Shown: one piece after another, positions 35,611 to 46,659 of the stretch
Layout: the number at the start of each line of letters is the position of its first letter
How positions within the stretch are numbered: the stretch's first letter is position 1
Source of the DNA: Rhexocercosporidium sp. MPI-PUGE-AT-0058
Taxonomy: Eukaryota > Ascomycota > Leotiomycetes > Helotiales
NCBI GenBank assembly: GCA_020746875.1
Contig: JAGTJL010000003.1
Location: forward strand, 2,232,001 to 2,296,000
Reading direction: 5' to 3'
Length of the DNA: 64,000 nucleotides
Notes under the pieces: model-generated
What the model was told of the DNA's origin: nothing
Databases searched by the model: none
Seen by the model: only the letters and a program-made list of their open reading frames with translations
Position numbers and translations under genes: made by a program

Positions 35611-37309
35611 ATGGAGGACCTGCGGGGGATGCACACGACGCTCAAGACCTCTCACATAACGACGCCCACGCCGACAGTCCTCTCCTCCCTGGCCGTCGAT
35701 GCTCAAGCAAAGATCCAGGCCTTTCTCGCCCGCCAGACGACCACCTTCCAGCCGACCGACAGCGAGATCCGCGTGCAGCGCAATGATTCAACCATCAATG
35801 GCGTCATGATCGGGCTGTTGAGCTCCTTTGGCAGCGCCATCTTTATCGCCCTCATCTTCTTCATCGTCTACTTCTTCAGGTACACGAGCAGTGGTCGCAT
35901 TTTCCTGGATCGGATTGGGAGGCCGGGAGAGTATGATGATGAGCAGGCGTTTGCGAGGGAGGAGGCCGAGGCGCTAGAGGAGATGGATGATTTACAACGG
36001 ACGGAATACTTCAGGGCTAAAGGTATGTCTATGGTATAGCATGTTTGAAGGGTGGCGATGTAGGAGATGGAAGTGCTAATGTTTGGTGGGTACAGCGTTT
36101 ATTCAGGCGAATCCTCCAGACTCTTTACCGACCGATATATCATTATCCCAATACCTCGCCATTCAAGAAAAGGGCGTCTCGGCATGGGAGTTTGAACCAG
36201 AACTGGAAATTGCGAACTGTTTTGTGGAAGGGAGGACCGAGATTGAGTTCTTTGACTCGGAATGCTCGACACTGACGAATCTACCGATACCGAAGCAAAA
36301 TGAGGTTTATTACTGGGAGTCGAAGATTTATGATAAACCAGAGTCAACTTTGATCAGTATAGGTGTGGCTACGAAGCCATATCCGTTGTTCAGGCTACCA
36401 GGTATGAGGTCTTGTGCTTCAGTACATGAATTCGAGGCTAATCCATTCACAGGTTGGCATAAGTATTCCGTTGCATACACATCCACTGGACATCGAAGAT
36501 ATAACCAACCTTTCAGCGGACCAACCTATGGACCACAATTCGTGCAAGGGGATGTTATCGGAGTAGGATATCGACCTCGAACTGGCACGATATTCTTCAC
36601 ACGCAACGGCAAGAAGCTGGAAGATGTTGCCCATGGCCTCAAATCCCAAAACCTGTTCCCTGCAGTCGGTGCAAACGGGCCCTGTAGTGTGCATGTCAAC
36701 TTTGGACAGTCGGGATTCGTCTTTATCGAAGCAAATGTCAAGAAGTGGGGCCTTGCACCCATGACAGGAAGTCTTGCCCCACCTCCTCCATATGGAAGTG
36801 AGCAAGGGAGCATTCTGCTTGAAGCTGGACGAGAGGGAGCACAGAGCAGTCACGGCCATTACCCAGATGCAAGGCATGGACGGACGAGGAGTGGGAACTT
36901 TAGGCATGGCCCTCCTACCAGTCCTGGACCTGTTCGTTCACCTACAGACATCTCCCTCGCCCACCTTGTGCATATTCCTTCGAACGACGAGCCAGGAGAG
37001 TCTAGTGCTGCAGCAGCAGGCAGTGGTCCAGAAGCCGCAACCAGTACGGTCTCAAACGTTGGATTGGGTGTATCTGAAGCGCCTCCCGAATATACCAGCC
37101 CTCACCAATCCAACGCGAATAGTCCACGTGGAAGCGTGGACAGTGAAAGAGCGCCCCTAATGAGACGAAAGAGCACGCCTCCTCCTATACCTAGCTACAA
37201 CGACACCGTAGCCGAGGACCGAGCCAGGGAAAGGGCTCAAAGCCAAAGCCACCGAGATCGAAGTAACAGCCACCGAGCACAAAATGGGACATCTGGATCT
37301 AGATCATGA
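35611..37309 (+). CDS. SSH4: SSH4-like SPRY-domain adaptor of Rsp5 ubiquitin ligase
   Basis: Three exons, 35611-36022, 36096-36401 and 36453-37309, encode 524 residues. One transmembrane helix at about 64-89 (GLLSSFGSAIFIALIFFIVY) follows a short lumenal N-terminus. A B30.2/SPRY domain then spans about residues 165-350 (VYYWESKIYDKPESTLISIGV to GDVIGVGYRPRTGTIFFTRNG). PY motifs PPPY (APPPPYGS) and PPEY (APPEYTS) in the disordered tail fit binding to the WW domains of Rsp5. In yeast, Ssh4 and Ear1 sit on endosomes and the vacuole and direct ubiquitination and sorting of membrane proteins. The domain order is that of the whole family, so the assignment is secure; the cargo is not predictable. 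Confidence 0.93.
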
Positions 37310-39029
37310 CGATAGCGAGCACCTAGACAAGCAAACAAGCATCTGAGCAAGGAACTAATTGGGTACGGCCTCTATGGGTACGATATGGATAGTATGGTGT
37401 TCAGGGTCGTCGGGCTTTTTGCTTTTTTAGCAGGTGGACATTGTCGTTTTCTTTTTTTGGTTTAAGCGGGAAGGAGGATAAACATTTTGCTTAGTGCGTA
37501 CGTGTGGGTGTGTTGTAGCGTGTCGTTTTTGCTTTGCTTGTTTGGGGAAATAAGGGTCGACATCTTCATTCGTTATTCAGAGTCGAATGGAAGACTCGGT
37601 CTGGTTGGGCGTTTGGGCGTTGCAATCTAAGTTGCACAGCACGGGATTCGACATCCTACAGGAATATCCTTTTTTATATATCTTATCATGAGGGCGGGGT
37701 GCGGTAGGACAGTGAGTGGAGTTGAGTGGAGTTGAGGAGCGCATAGTAGGGCGGTGTGGTCGTTTCAAGAGTCAGCGAGGAGTTGGGGATGGGGATGGAG
37801 GTGCATGAGCTTATATCCAAAAGTTGTCAGGTGGGGGATAGTGAGATGAGTTGGGGGAAGGAGAAACAAGAGCCGCGCGAGGCAAGGCTGGGTGGATGGA
37901 TGTAGCATAGCAGGCAGCCGATACACGCACAAAGACAATGAGAGATTCTGTTCTTTTGTAGGTGCTCTTGCATCCCTGATTTCCTCTCCTATTGATTTGA
38001 TTTGATTACCTACTCGTTACAACGTTCTTTCACCTTTTCGCTTTTTGCTTTCCTTGACTTGACTTGGCTTTGCTGGGTCCCTGTCTCGTTTTCTCACTTC
38101 AGTATGCTTGGTTGGTCTTTGAGACTTGTTGAGTAGTGTGCTTGTTGCCACCTCCCAGCCTATCTTATGTTGCCACACAGTCATCTCATCTATGCCAGTA
38201 TCTTGCATTCAGCTGAACGGCAATCGCTTCCTACAACGAAGCCTCGTCTCATGTCAATCCTATAAATGAGGAACGCGCATCCATTGGGCTGAACTCAGGA
38301 TGATTATTCCACTCCTCCCTAATACCTCTCACCCGGACGTCTCCCATTCTCAGACGGGATGAGCGTTGACAAGATCGGTTCACATTGACCAGTCTTGTTT
38401 TCTCTGTCTTTCTCTCTTTTCCCTCACTCGCGGCGACTCCATATCATCCAACCACGTCTGCGACCCGAAGTTTCAGATGCTGGGTTGGCTTTCTTTCTTT
38501 GACTTAGTTTACTCGAGGCGGATTATTGTCTGTGCTGTTGATCTTATATTGCTACTGTAGTCGATGTGCTTTGGTCTTGCTTTGGAATTTTTTTCTCTTT
38601 CGTTGTCTGTCCTCCGGTAGATATAGAGCCGTTTCGCGAGCACTCGAGTGTGTCTTGAGGGAACTCTGGTATGAAAACGGGGATCTTAACGATGCTCACC
38701 CAGATGGGCAGTAAACAAAGCAAAGTGCTCAGGTCTAACCAGATCTTGATATATCCAAGAAGGTCAACTTACTCGCCAACAGATCTTAGGAAGTTAAATG
38801 TCTGTTACTCAAGGATACCATGATACCGAGTATTTACTTCACGTGTAAGAGAGGTTATCAGGCGGAGTGGCATGGTCTTTGAATTTCATCGGTCTCTGGT
38901 ATCATAAACAAACAAACAATCTGAAACCACATAACAGGCAAGACAGCAAGACCAGCTCGTCTCTCCTCTTAAGCCCCGCAAAAATCTGAACACACACAAA
39001 CATCGCAAGAATGCCTCCCCCTACCTCAG
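37310..39029. other. Convergent intergenic region, SSH4 / basic protein
   Basis: About 1.7 kb between two convergent stop codons, longer than 3' UTRs need. T-rich tracts occur near 37410-37460 and short GAGTTGAGTGG repeats near 37710-37735. No gene with a convincing start or family is seen on either strand. Confidence 0.45.
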
Positions 39030-40319
39030 CTAGTAATCCTCTTCATATGGATCATAATCATCTCCATACTCATCTGCGTCCTCGAGTAATCCCGCCGCCC
39101 TCTCCGCCTCGAACTGCTCTCTCGCCAACCTGGCTCTCTCCGCCTCCTCCGCCCAAAATTTCTCCTCCAACACCCGCAATCTCTCGTCCTCGTGCAAAAT
39201 TGCACTACAATCCTCGACGAGCGGAGAGTGGTCATGCACCTGGCTCACCTCCCACTTCTGCCCCGACTTCTTCCTCTCCAACAACACCGTCTGACGGAAT
39301 GCGAACAGCTTCCTCTTCCAAGAGGTGCTCCACCTCTTGTACTTGGTTCTCACTTCCAGACGTGTGTTGGGATGGTTTCTCCGCCTGAAAGCCACCCCGT
39401 ACCCCTCGCTCTTCTCCTCCTGTCGAAGCTCCATCCAGTCTTCCGCTTCTTCGTCTCTCTTCCGGTACGCTCTCTCCTCTGCGTTCTCCAAATGAGCCCG
39501 GATGACTCGCGGGTCTTTGCCGTCGGGATCTGCAACCACCGACTCCGCCTTGTACTCGGCCATGTACCCGGCCACGATGCAGGCTTTGAGCACGGGAGAA
39601 TTGTTGCCTCTCGGCAGCTTCCCAGCATCCCGGATCTCGTCCAAGGTCTTGAGCTCCTTCTCGGCTGGCAACTCGCGCCGCTTCAACGGGCCGCCAGTCT
39701 CCGCTGCGAGGCGAGAGAGTGGTTTTCCGGAGAAGTTCTTGATTGGGACGGGGTTGGTGGGATGAAGAGACGCAAATTCGAAGGCTGGTAGTGGTAGCTG
39801 GGAGACAGGTCTTGGTGGCGAGGGAGCTGGTGCTGGTGCTGGAGCTGGTGGTGGTGGTGGTGAAGGCAAAGAAGGAGACGGGTTTCGGTCACCGCCCTGC
39901 TCTTCTCCTGGCTCTCTCTCCGGCGAAAGAGAGAGACGCGCAGGAAGCGAGACAGGGACGGCGGGGGGAGAGGGAGGGAGGGGAGAAGAAAGACGCTTCG
40001 AACGCGTGCCGTACCGATGAGTGGCAGGCTTTCTCGGAGCTGGAGCAGGTGTGGCTTTCGCCCGCTTTGCCTGGGGCGCAGGTACTTCTTCCTCGTCCTC
40101 GATCTCGGTTGCCTTTCGCTTGCTGCCTCTGGTGCTGATCTTGCTCGCTGTTGAGGCGGCAGGAACCCGGATGGTCTTCGGCTTTGGCTTTGGCTTTACA
40201 GCGGTCATCTTCTTGCTGATGCCGGTTGGCTTCGACATCTTGACTGCTGGGGCTGGTACCAGTTGCTTTCGTCCGCTGCGTCGCAGCTTTGGCGCCGTCA
40301 TTGATCTGGTACGAGCCAT
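39030..40319 (-). CDS. Basic, Pro/Ala-rich protein of unknown function
   Basis: A single-exon frame of 429 residues with an ATG at 40319. The first 190 residues are disordered and strongly basic, with KRKATEIEDEEE, QAKRAKAT and THRYGTRSKR stretches that could act as nuclear localisation signals. They are followed by an Ala-Pro repeat (PAPAPAPAPSPP). The C-terminal half is ordered-looking: a conserved-type block from KTLDEIRDAGKLPRGNNSPVLKAC through ENAEERAYRKRDEEAEDWMELR, and an acidic end (DEYGDDYDPYEEDY). I recognise no named domain. Long overlapping frames exist antisense, but the codon pattern and protein order favour this strand. A nuclear role is an inference. Confidence 0.75.
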   Translation of the reverse strand: MARTRSMTAPKLRRSGRKQLVPAPAVKMSKPTGISKKMTAVKPKPKPKTIRVPAASTASKISTRGSKRKATEIEDEEEVPAPQAKRAKATPAPAPRKPATHRYGTRSKRLSSPLPPSPPAVPVSLPARLSLSPEREPGEEQGGDRNPSPSLPSPPPPPAPAPAPAPSPPRPVSQLPLPAFEFASLHPTNPVPIKNFSGKPLSRLAAETGGPLKRRELPAEKELKTLDEIRDAGKLPRGNNSPVLKACIVAGYMAEYKAESVVADPDGKDPRVIRAHLENAEERAYRKRDEEAEDWMELRQEEKSEGYGVAFRRRNHPNTRLEVRTKYKRWSTSWKRKLFAFRQTVLLERKKSGQKWEVSQVHDHSPLVEDCSAILHEDERLRVLEEKFWAEEAERARLAREQFEAERAAGLLEDADEYGDDYDPYEEDY

Positions 40320-42586
40320 TGCTGGTGATGGGTTGAGATGTTGTTGGTGGTGAGATGAGAGAAGAAGTGAGAGATGATGTCGGATGGATTGAGAAGAGAA
40401 GAGAGAAAGTTTGGCTGTGAGTTGTGAGTTGTGAATTGGAAGTTTGCCAGAAACCGTTGCGTTGCGAATCGATCTTGTTGTTGTGACGAAAAATCGGCGC
40501 TGAGTCTATCTGAACCAGAGAAAAGAGAAGAAAGAACAGAGCAAGACGGTGCGGAAGAGACGAGAAGTTCATGTACTTCCACCTCTCATTCTATCTACAA
40601 TGTTAAATTATTCTTCAACGGATGGTGCTATTGTGCTTTGGCGAGCGCGGCGATATGTGATATTCGACATGCGTTGCTATTGTCGAAAAGGGGGTGACCT
40701 CGCTTAATTTTTTGTCGCGAGCCTTCATATTCTCTCGTGCACTGCATTGTTTTCGTGGCGCGCGTGATTTCTACAGATTTGAGCAAGCATAAGAACTAAA
40801 TAAGTATTTTCTAAAAAATTTACTTTGACTGAGGAGGCGGGCGCGAAAAGGGAGGGCAGTTGGACGGTGGTTGGGTGTGTGTTGGGGATTTGTTGATGTT
40901 TGGGTTTCCTAATATTCACTTCCGTAGCTGGACGATTGTTCATTTGTCGTTTCTAGCATTAGAAGATTCGATAAATCATCCTTTGATTATGAAATGTTAG
41001 AAATGATTTGATTGTATTAAGAGAGGACTTCAGATGATGCGCGGCGGAAAGGTAGGGCTTTAGGCGGTTTGCTTTTGAGGTTAGGAGATCGGATCTGCTA
41101 TTGACCTTGTGTGACTAGATTTAATCACGCCTTGAGGTAGATATCACAGTGCCCATGTGTATGACTCGAGAATTGAATTATGAGTCTGTATTTAGGATTT
41201 GGTGTGTGAGGCATAGGCAGTTTCTGGAGATTGATAATTCGTGTATCTGATCCTTAAATTTGAAGCTTGTAGCAGAGATCTAGTACTAAAAGAAAGATGA
41301 AAGCCTTAGATCTGAAATCATATCTAGAACAAATAAGCAATATCACGCAGGCAAATAAAGTAGATATCCCTTGAGATCTTATGTCGAATTCTATCAAGTA
41401 GCAACGAAACTACTTCGGATTCAAAAACAGATAATCTTCCCGATCAAGAATCATCTATTTACTTATAACTGAAACACACTTCCGTCTTCTTTGTCCTTAC
41501 GCAAACAAACTCACCAAATCTATATTACTGAATTCAAACCTCGCAAGATCCCCTCTCACTCTTAAAATCATTAACCTCAATGTGTTGTTCCAACTCCTAA
41601 ATAAACTAACGTACGACGCTCCACCCACCTATTAAGCTTACCCCCTCTAGATAAGCCATCCATCTAAAACAGCATTACTCACGCAAAATTTGTACATCCC
41701 AGACTATGGATTTTACACTTTCCTCCAGGAAAACATCACGAAGAAAGTGCAATGTGTGTCAGCTCCCCTGGCTGGCATTTTGTCGTCCTGGACATTTCGA
41801 TGTCTACTCGCTTCCAGCAATCCCCCCCACCCAAAGCCGTAGGTGCTCAGGGTGCCTGAAGCGCCTGGAGCGCTTTGGGTACTGGGGCGGTTGACAGCAC
41901 TCAGAGCGATAAACTAAGGCAATATCTTTATTTCCGAATTTTTATTTGGGGAATAAAAGTTCTTCGAGAAAGAATTGTTGCTTACATGTTGAATTTTGAG
42001 GTTCATTTAGTAGGTCAACATTGCGGCTAATAATGTATGTACATTTTACAAGAGATTTGTATGGTAGACATTTCTTTTTCTCCTGAGCTTAGACCCAATA
42101 GAGGTATTTGGCTCTTCGAAAGACTTGAAAAGCATGCATGACCAGCCTACGACTTCCCGATATTTCTACATACCCGTGGTTTTCAATGTGTCTCTACATA
42201 ACTCGCCACAAAGCAAGTCAAATCAAAGCGAGTAAGTATGTTATGACAATTTCCTCATTCGTATGGCTGCTCTCGGACTACATTAAAGGCTGAATGTATC
42301 CACGGCATCCATTTATAACAAACGTCCCTTTACAGGCGGCATGCAGATCCTTCATGGATCCATCCGTAAAACCCCCACCGTTACAATTGCAAGCAGACCT
42401 CCCTATAATTTAACTCCAGTCCAATAGTTTCCACCCTCGTATCATCAATTCTTTAAAAGAAAACGCCAATCCATCCATCCAGAGTAAACATTCAGAACGC
42501 CGCGCTCTTATACAATACACCCATCCATCCATGTAAACCATGCTCCCAAATCCGTCTATACGAGAACGCCTCCATATGCAAATGGA
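40320..42586. other. Intergenic region between the basic protein and PDE1
   Basis: About 2.3 kb upstream of the basic-protein gene and downstream of PDE1. It is somewhat AT-rich around 40900-41700. It contains no frame I can support, no tRNA and no clear repeat apart from short CCATCC runs near 42470-42535. Confidence 0.45.
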
Positions 42587-44840
42587 TTAGAAGTAAAACG
42601 ATTGGCCCGGGTGAGAGACAATAATGTCGCAACCCAGAGCAGCCTCCTCCTCCAACTCACGAAGCTCGCGTTGGATGATTTCAGTAGCTGGTGGTCCATC
42701 GTCAAGGCTCTCCTTGACATGCATAATGACAACCTTCAGACCCTTCAATGGCCAGAACGGCTTCTTCTCAACAACCTTCTCACCTGTTTTGGCGGGTGGT
42801 GATCCGTCCCTAGAGGCACCAGATATCGCATTACGTCTCCTGCTATATGCCGGCTTACGTCCAAGAATCGGATACTCAATTCCAGTTGAAGGACTACGAG
42901 GAGGGCTCTCCAAATCCTGGGGTGACTGTTGGCGGGGAGTCTTCAATTGCCTGGTTTCCGAAGCAGCTGATGAGCCACTGCCATTTCTCACCCTCTTTCT
43001 CTTGGGGGAGGTGATATGTTTGTCCGTATTGGTATTGACACTACCACCACCGCTTCTACTAACATAGCCCGCTAGTACTTTCAGCTCCTCAATCAAGTAT
43101 GAGGGCTTCAGGTGCCCGAAAAGTTGGTCGTTGGGTCGGCTTTCATCGTACGAGCACTCAATGAATATTCCTGTAAGCTGTCCCGATGCGATCTTTGGAG
43201 CGGCTTCAGCCCACTTCAGTAACATTAGCACTGCTTGCACAGGTTCTTGAGACCTTGACGCTTGCTGCTCAAAAGGTGTTTGCGCCTCTAATATCAAATC
43301 TAGGAGGGAAACAGGGAGATTTGTACGTACTACTAAGCGATTTCGAGGGGACAACGAAACCGAATCAGGCTCAACGTCTCCGAAGACCAGAATTTCCTTT
43401 CCCGTAGCAGAGTCCCGAATGAAGAAAACCGAGCTGTTGTAAACACACTTGCCACTGTGACTTGTAGGGCCTGTAGTTCTGGGGATACCAGGCTCGAGTC
43501 TAATTGACGGATTTGAATTGCTTCGTTGCTTCTGACTGTTGGAGAGGGGTGATGGCAGTCGGGATCTTTCTCCGACAGAGGGAGATAGCAAGGGAGATGA
43601 TTCGGGATGCGCTTGAATGTCAATGCAAGTACCGTGACTGATGCTCATAGCCTTAACGCCTAAGTCAGGAGCTATCTCGACAAAGCCTTTGCTGTCTCCT
43701 TGACCAGACGCAGAAGTTCCCCCTTCGACAAGTCGCGTATAACTGATCAAACCAGCTCCGTTGTTCTCGTCGGTCAAGTTAGGCCAGATGGCGTTATTGA
43801 ATATATGCTTTTTGAGAAGTTCGATTGTATGAGGCAAGCCGACAAAGTGCTTTTGGCGGGTAGGGGCAGGCGTAGCGGTATTGACGATAGCACCCATGAT
43901 GTGATCGACTGTAGAAGGACTCGGAGTTAGCAGTGCTTTTTGTCTGTGAAAGGTCAGGGTCACGAGTAACTCCCATGACTTTTCTGAAAAGGAACAGATT
44001 GGAAATTTCCAAGAAAGTTGGAAAACAGGAGAGCAATCTCGAGAAACTCACTATGAGGATGTGTAATGAGTACAGTATCAATCAATTCTTGATATATGTA
44101 CTTTGCATTTGCGCCTGGGGAGATTTTGGGAATCTCAAGTCCTTCAAAAGGTCCCTTGATCAGAGTAACAGGGGATTTGGCGCCGTCACGGGATGATCGT
44201 TCATCTGCGAATGGTCTGTTTTGTTTGTGACTGCTCAGGATTTGTGCGATTGATGCGAGACCTACTCCTCCGTCTACCTGCAGGATGCTTCCGCTCTTCC
44301 ACTGTAAAATTGTTAGTTTTTCTGTTTCTACCGACTTAGCCATGAGCTCAAATAAACTCTTCTGCATGTAAACTCCTCTGCGTATCTTGCCAGGAGAAAA
44401 TTGGAGTAACTTACGCCGGAAGCTGGCGCGCGTACCAAGAGAGCCGTGACATTGTTTTCGAGAGGGCCACCACCGGAACCCTGCAGATATCCATATTAGC
44501 TTTGGTCTCCTAAAAATCTTAAGACGCACTCTAGTGTGATCTCCAAGCAACAGAGCGCAGCCAGTTCCCAGAAGTGCCGACGTACACGTGAGAGACTGGA
44601 ATTATCCTCGATGGCAATTGCATGACAATCACATTGTTGTGCTGAAGCAAGGGACAAGGGAAGGGCAGACAAAAAAGAGGAGATTGACGTAAGACTCCCC
44701 AGACCCATGCAGGTAGCCCGTCGACAGGAGCTGATGCGCCGATCTGAAGGGAAGGGGCATTGGTGAGGAAGGGAGGGAGTGTATATACATACCAAAACAA
44801 TGACCTGCAGCGCAGGTGTCTCATTGCCCGTAAATCCCAT
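42587..44840 (-). CDS. PDE1: Class II cyclic nucleotide phosphodiesterase (low-affinity cAMP PDE)
   Basis: Five exons, 44840-44793, 44480-44415, 44301-44052, 43908-43331 and 43213-42587, give 522 residues. Exons 1-2 give the ALQVIVLGSGGGPLENNVTALLVR opening. The metal-binding signature HxHxDH is formed across an intron as THPHIDH (His119, His121, Asp123, His124), followed by GAIVNTATPAPTRQKHFVGLPHTIELLKKHIFN. Later conserved parts are GTCIDIQA, SSVFFIRDSATGKEILVFGDVEPD, FIECSYDESRPNDQLFGHL and the C-terminal LKVVIMHVKESL. The enzyme breaks down cAMP and so damps PKA signalling. Intron 4 (117 nt) is a multiple of three and free of stops, so retention would only insert 39 residues. Intron 1 is long (312 nt). 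Confidence 0.93.
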
Positions 44841-46157
44841 TACACTTCAGCGGGTTGTGTTGCGAGGCTCTTGATGAGCTGGAACAGGAGATCGGAATGA
44901 ACAAATGAATTAACGGGCGACGAGAACAATGCCTTTGAGGTGGAGGCTCGAGGCTCGTGCTTAATGCAGAATCCCGAAGGTTGTGTGACTTGAGAGCTTC
45001 CAGACGAGACGCGAGAGCTGGAGGGGTGAGATGGTGGGTGGTGGCTGAACTAGACAGGCAGGACCCCACGTGATGGATTCTTTCTCTAAAGCTGCCTGTA
45101 GGCATCAGCAAGTATGTGTAGATGGAGAACAGGCACGGCAAATCTCCGGATGCCTTTGCAGGATGGAGGATTGAGGGACTTGTTTGGGGGCAGGGAATGG
45201 ACGGGAACTCCAGCCCTGTACGGACTTACTTCCTTCTCAGTGAAGCGAAAAGCCTCAATCTGCACTGGATAAATAGGACTTGAACCTTAATTTATGAAGC
45301 CAAGAATCTATCCGTGGGACTGGAAAAGCCTGTTAGTAAGCCGTCTGGCATATTTGGCAATTTGGTTGAGAAATGTGATGTCAGAAGAGGGTCGGAGGAT
45401 TTTACAAAGTCGTTCGAAGTTGTTAGGTTCGTAAACTGCGCTCTTGTGCTTCCTAGTACCGTAGCTGTGACTACCTAGAATTTATAGTACATGCATTGCG
45501 CATCTGTCATTAGGTAGTCTAGAAGGAATAGGCAGAGGTAAGAAGTCAAGATAAGAGGCAGTGAAGTATGGAACTAAGTTCTTTATGCACATTTCTTTGC
45601 CATGGTTGCGCTGGGAGATGATGAAAAGATACCCCCCAAAAATAACAGGTATATTCACCTTTGGACACTATTCGAGAATTTGGGGAGACATTCTGAGTTT
45701 GATTAATTACTGTTTTCTGCTTTGCTAGGAGTGCACATGAGTAAGTGAAATTGAGCGAGCAATTACACAAGCAGGTCTTCCCCAGCTCAATAACAGGAAC
45801 GGAAATGTCCTTAAAATAAGCGAGGAGATAAGTTGTTGTTTCTGGCGATACCTCAAATTTGCCGAGAGGAGAGTGGGCTCCCAACTCGCTGTGAAAAAGA
45901 TACTGTACTCGCTTAGGCAAGAGAGTGCATGGTATACCTTAGTGATAGACGATAGAACTACGTACGACTCAGTCAAGCATGGTGTGTAGCTTTGAAGGAA
46001 AGTATTAGCCTCACGGGTATGTTCGAGAAAGGTTGTGTTAGGTTTCTACCCCTCTTTGAGCGACCTTTCCAGTAATAATGTCCTAGGAGACCACCGTACT
46101 GGTTGATGAGATAAAAGGAAAACGATTGAAAAGGGATGCGAAAATTACAAAGTCCTA
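44841..46157. other. PDE1 upstream region, left flank of the HET element
   Basis: About 1.3 kb between the PDE1 ATG and the left tip of the HET-carrying element. No supportable gene. An ACTTGAACC near 45268 recalls a tRNA T-loop in reverse, but no arms pair around it. Confidence 0.45.
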
Positions 46158-46634
46158 CTAACGTCCATCCCTGCGTGCCGAAAACCCTGCGTGCCGAAAA
46201 AAATAATAGGGACTTTGATTTGAAGCATCTTAAAAATCTGTATACACCTTAATACTCTATAATTTTTTGTAAGTTATGTTTTATGGCCACTTTCAAATAT
46301 CTTAAACCACTCCAACTGGAAAATCACGTTCGTATCGTCGCCCTTGCACCTGATTTGCAAAGAGTCTCCTTTTATAACGTAATAGAGTTCCTTTACTACA
46401 GCTCTACTACTAAGCTCATACTATCTTAATACTTTATAAAGGGGTCTTATCCGAGCTCTAAGGCCTTGCCTTTATGTAGGAAATCGTTATTAGCCTTGTG
46501 GCTGCTGTGGCAGGCAAATTCAAGTAAAGTTGCCACACGGATTAGTACCTCGGATCAACGGAACCGACAATTTTGGTTTAGGGCGAAACAACCCAGCACG
46601 TCCCATAATATTTACGCTATAATTTCATTTATGT
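46158..46634 (+). repeat. Left terminal inverted arm of the HET element
   Basis: The outer tip carries two CCCTGCGTGCCGAAAA units in tandem. The arm matches the reverse complement of 48896-49384 along its length, for instance TCCGAGCTCTAAGGCCT against TCCGAGCTTTAGGACCT and GTACCTCGGATCAA in both. It ends about 25 bp from the HET stop codon, so the HET 3' UTR must lie in it. Confidence 0.85.
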
Positions 46635-46659
46635 TGGATAGACTAAGCATCTCCTAAAG

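Noticed and set aside
39192..39791. 199-codon plus-strand frame antisense to the basic-protein gene
   Set aside because: No ordered protein pattern; it is the mirror of a high-GC coding strand with a more plausible protein on the minus strand.
45262..45275. tRNA T-loop-like sequence (reverse GGTTCAAGTCC)
   Set aside because: The flanking bases do not pair as a T-arm, and no acceptor or anticodon arm can be drawn.
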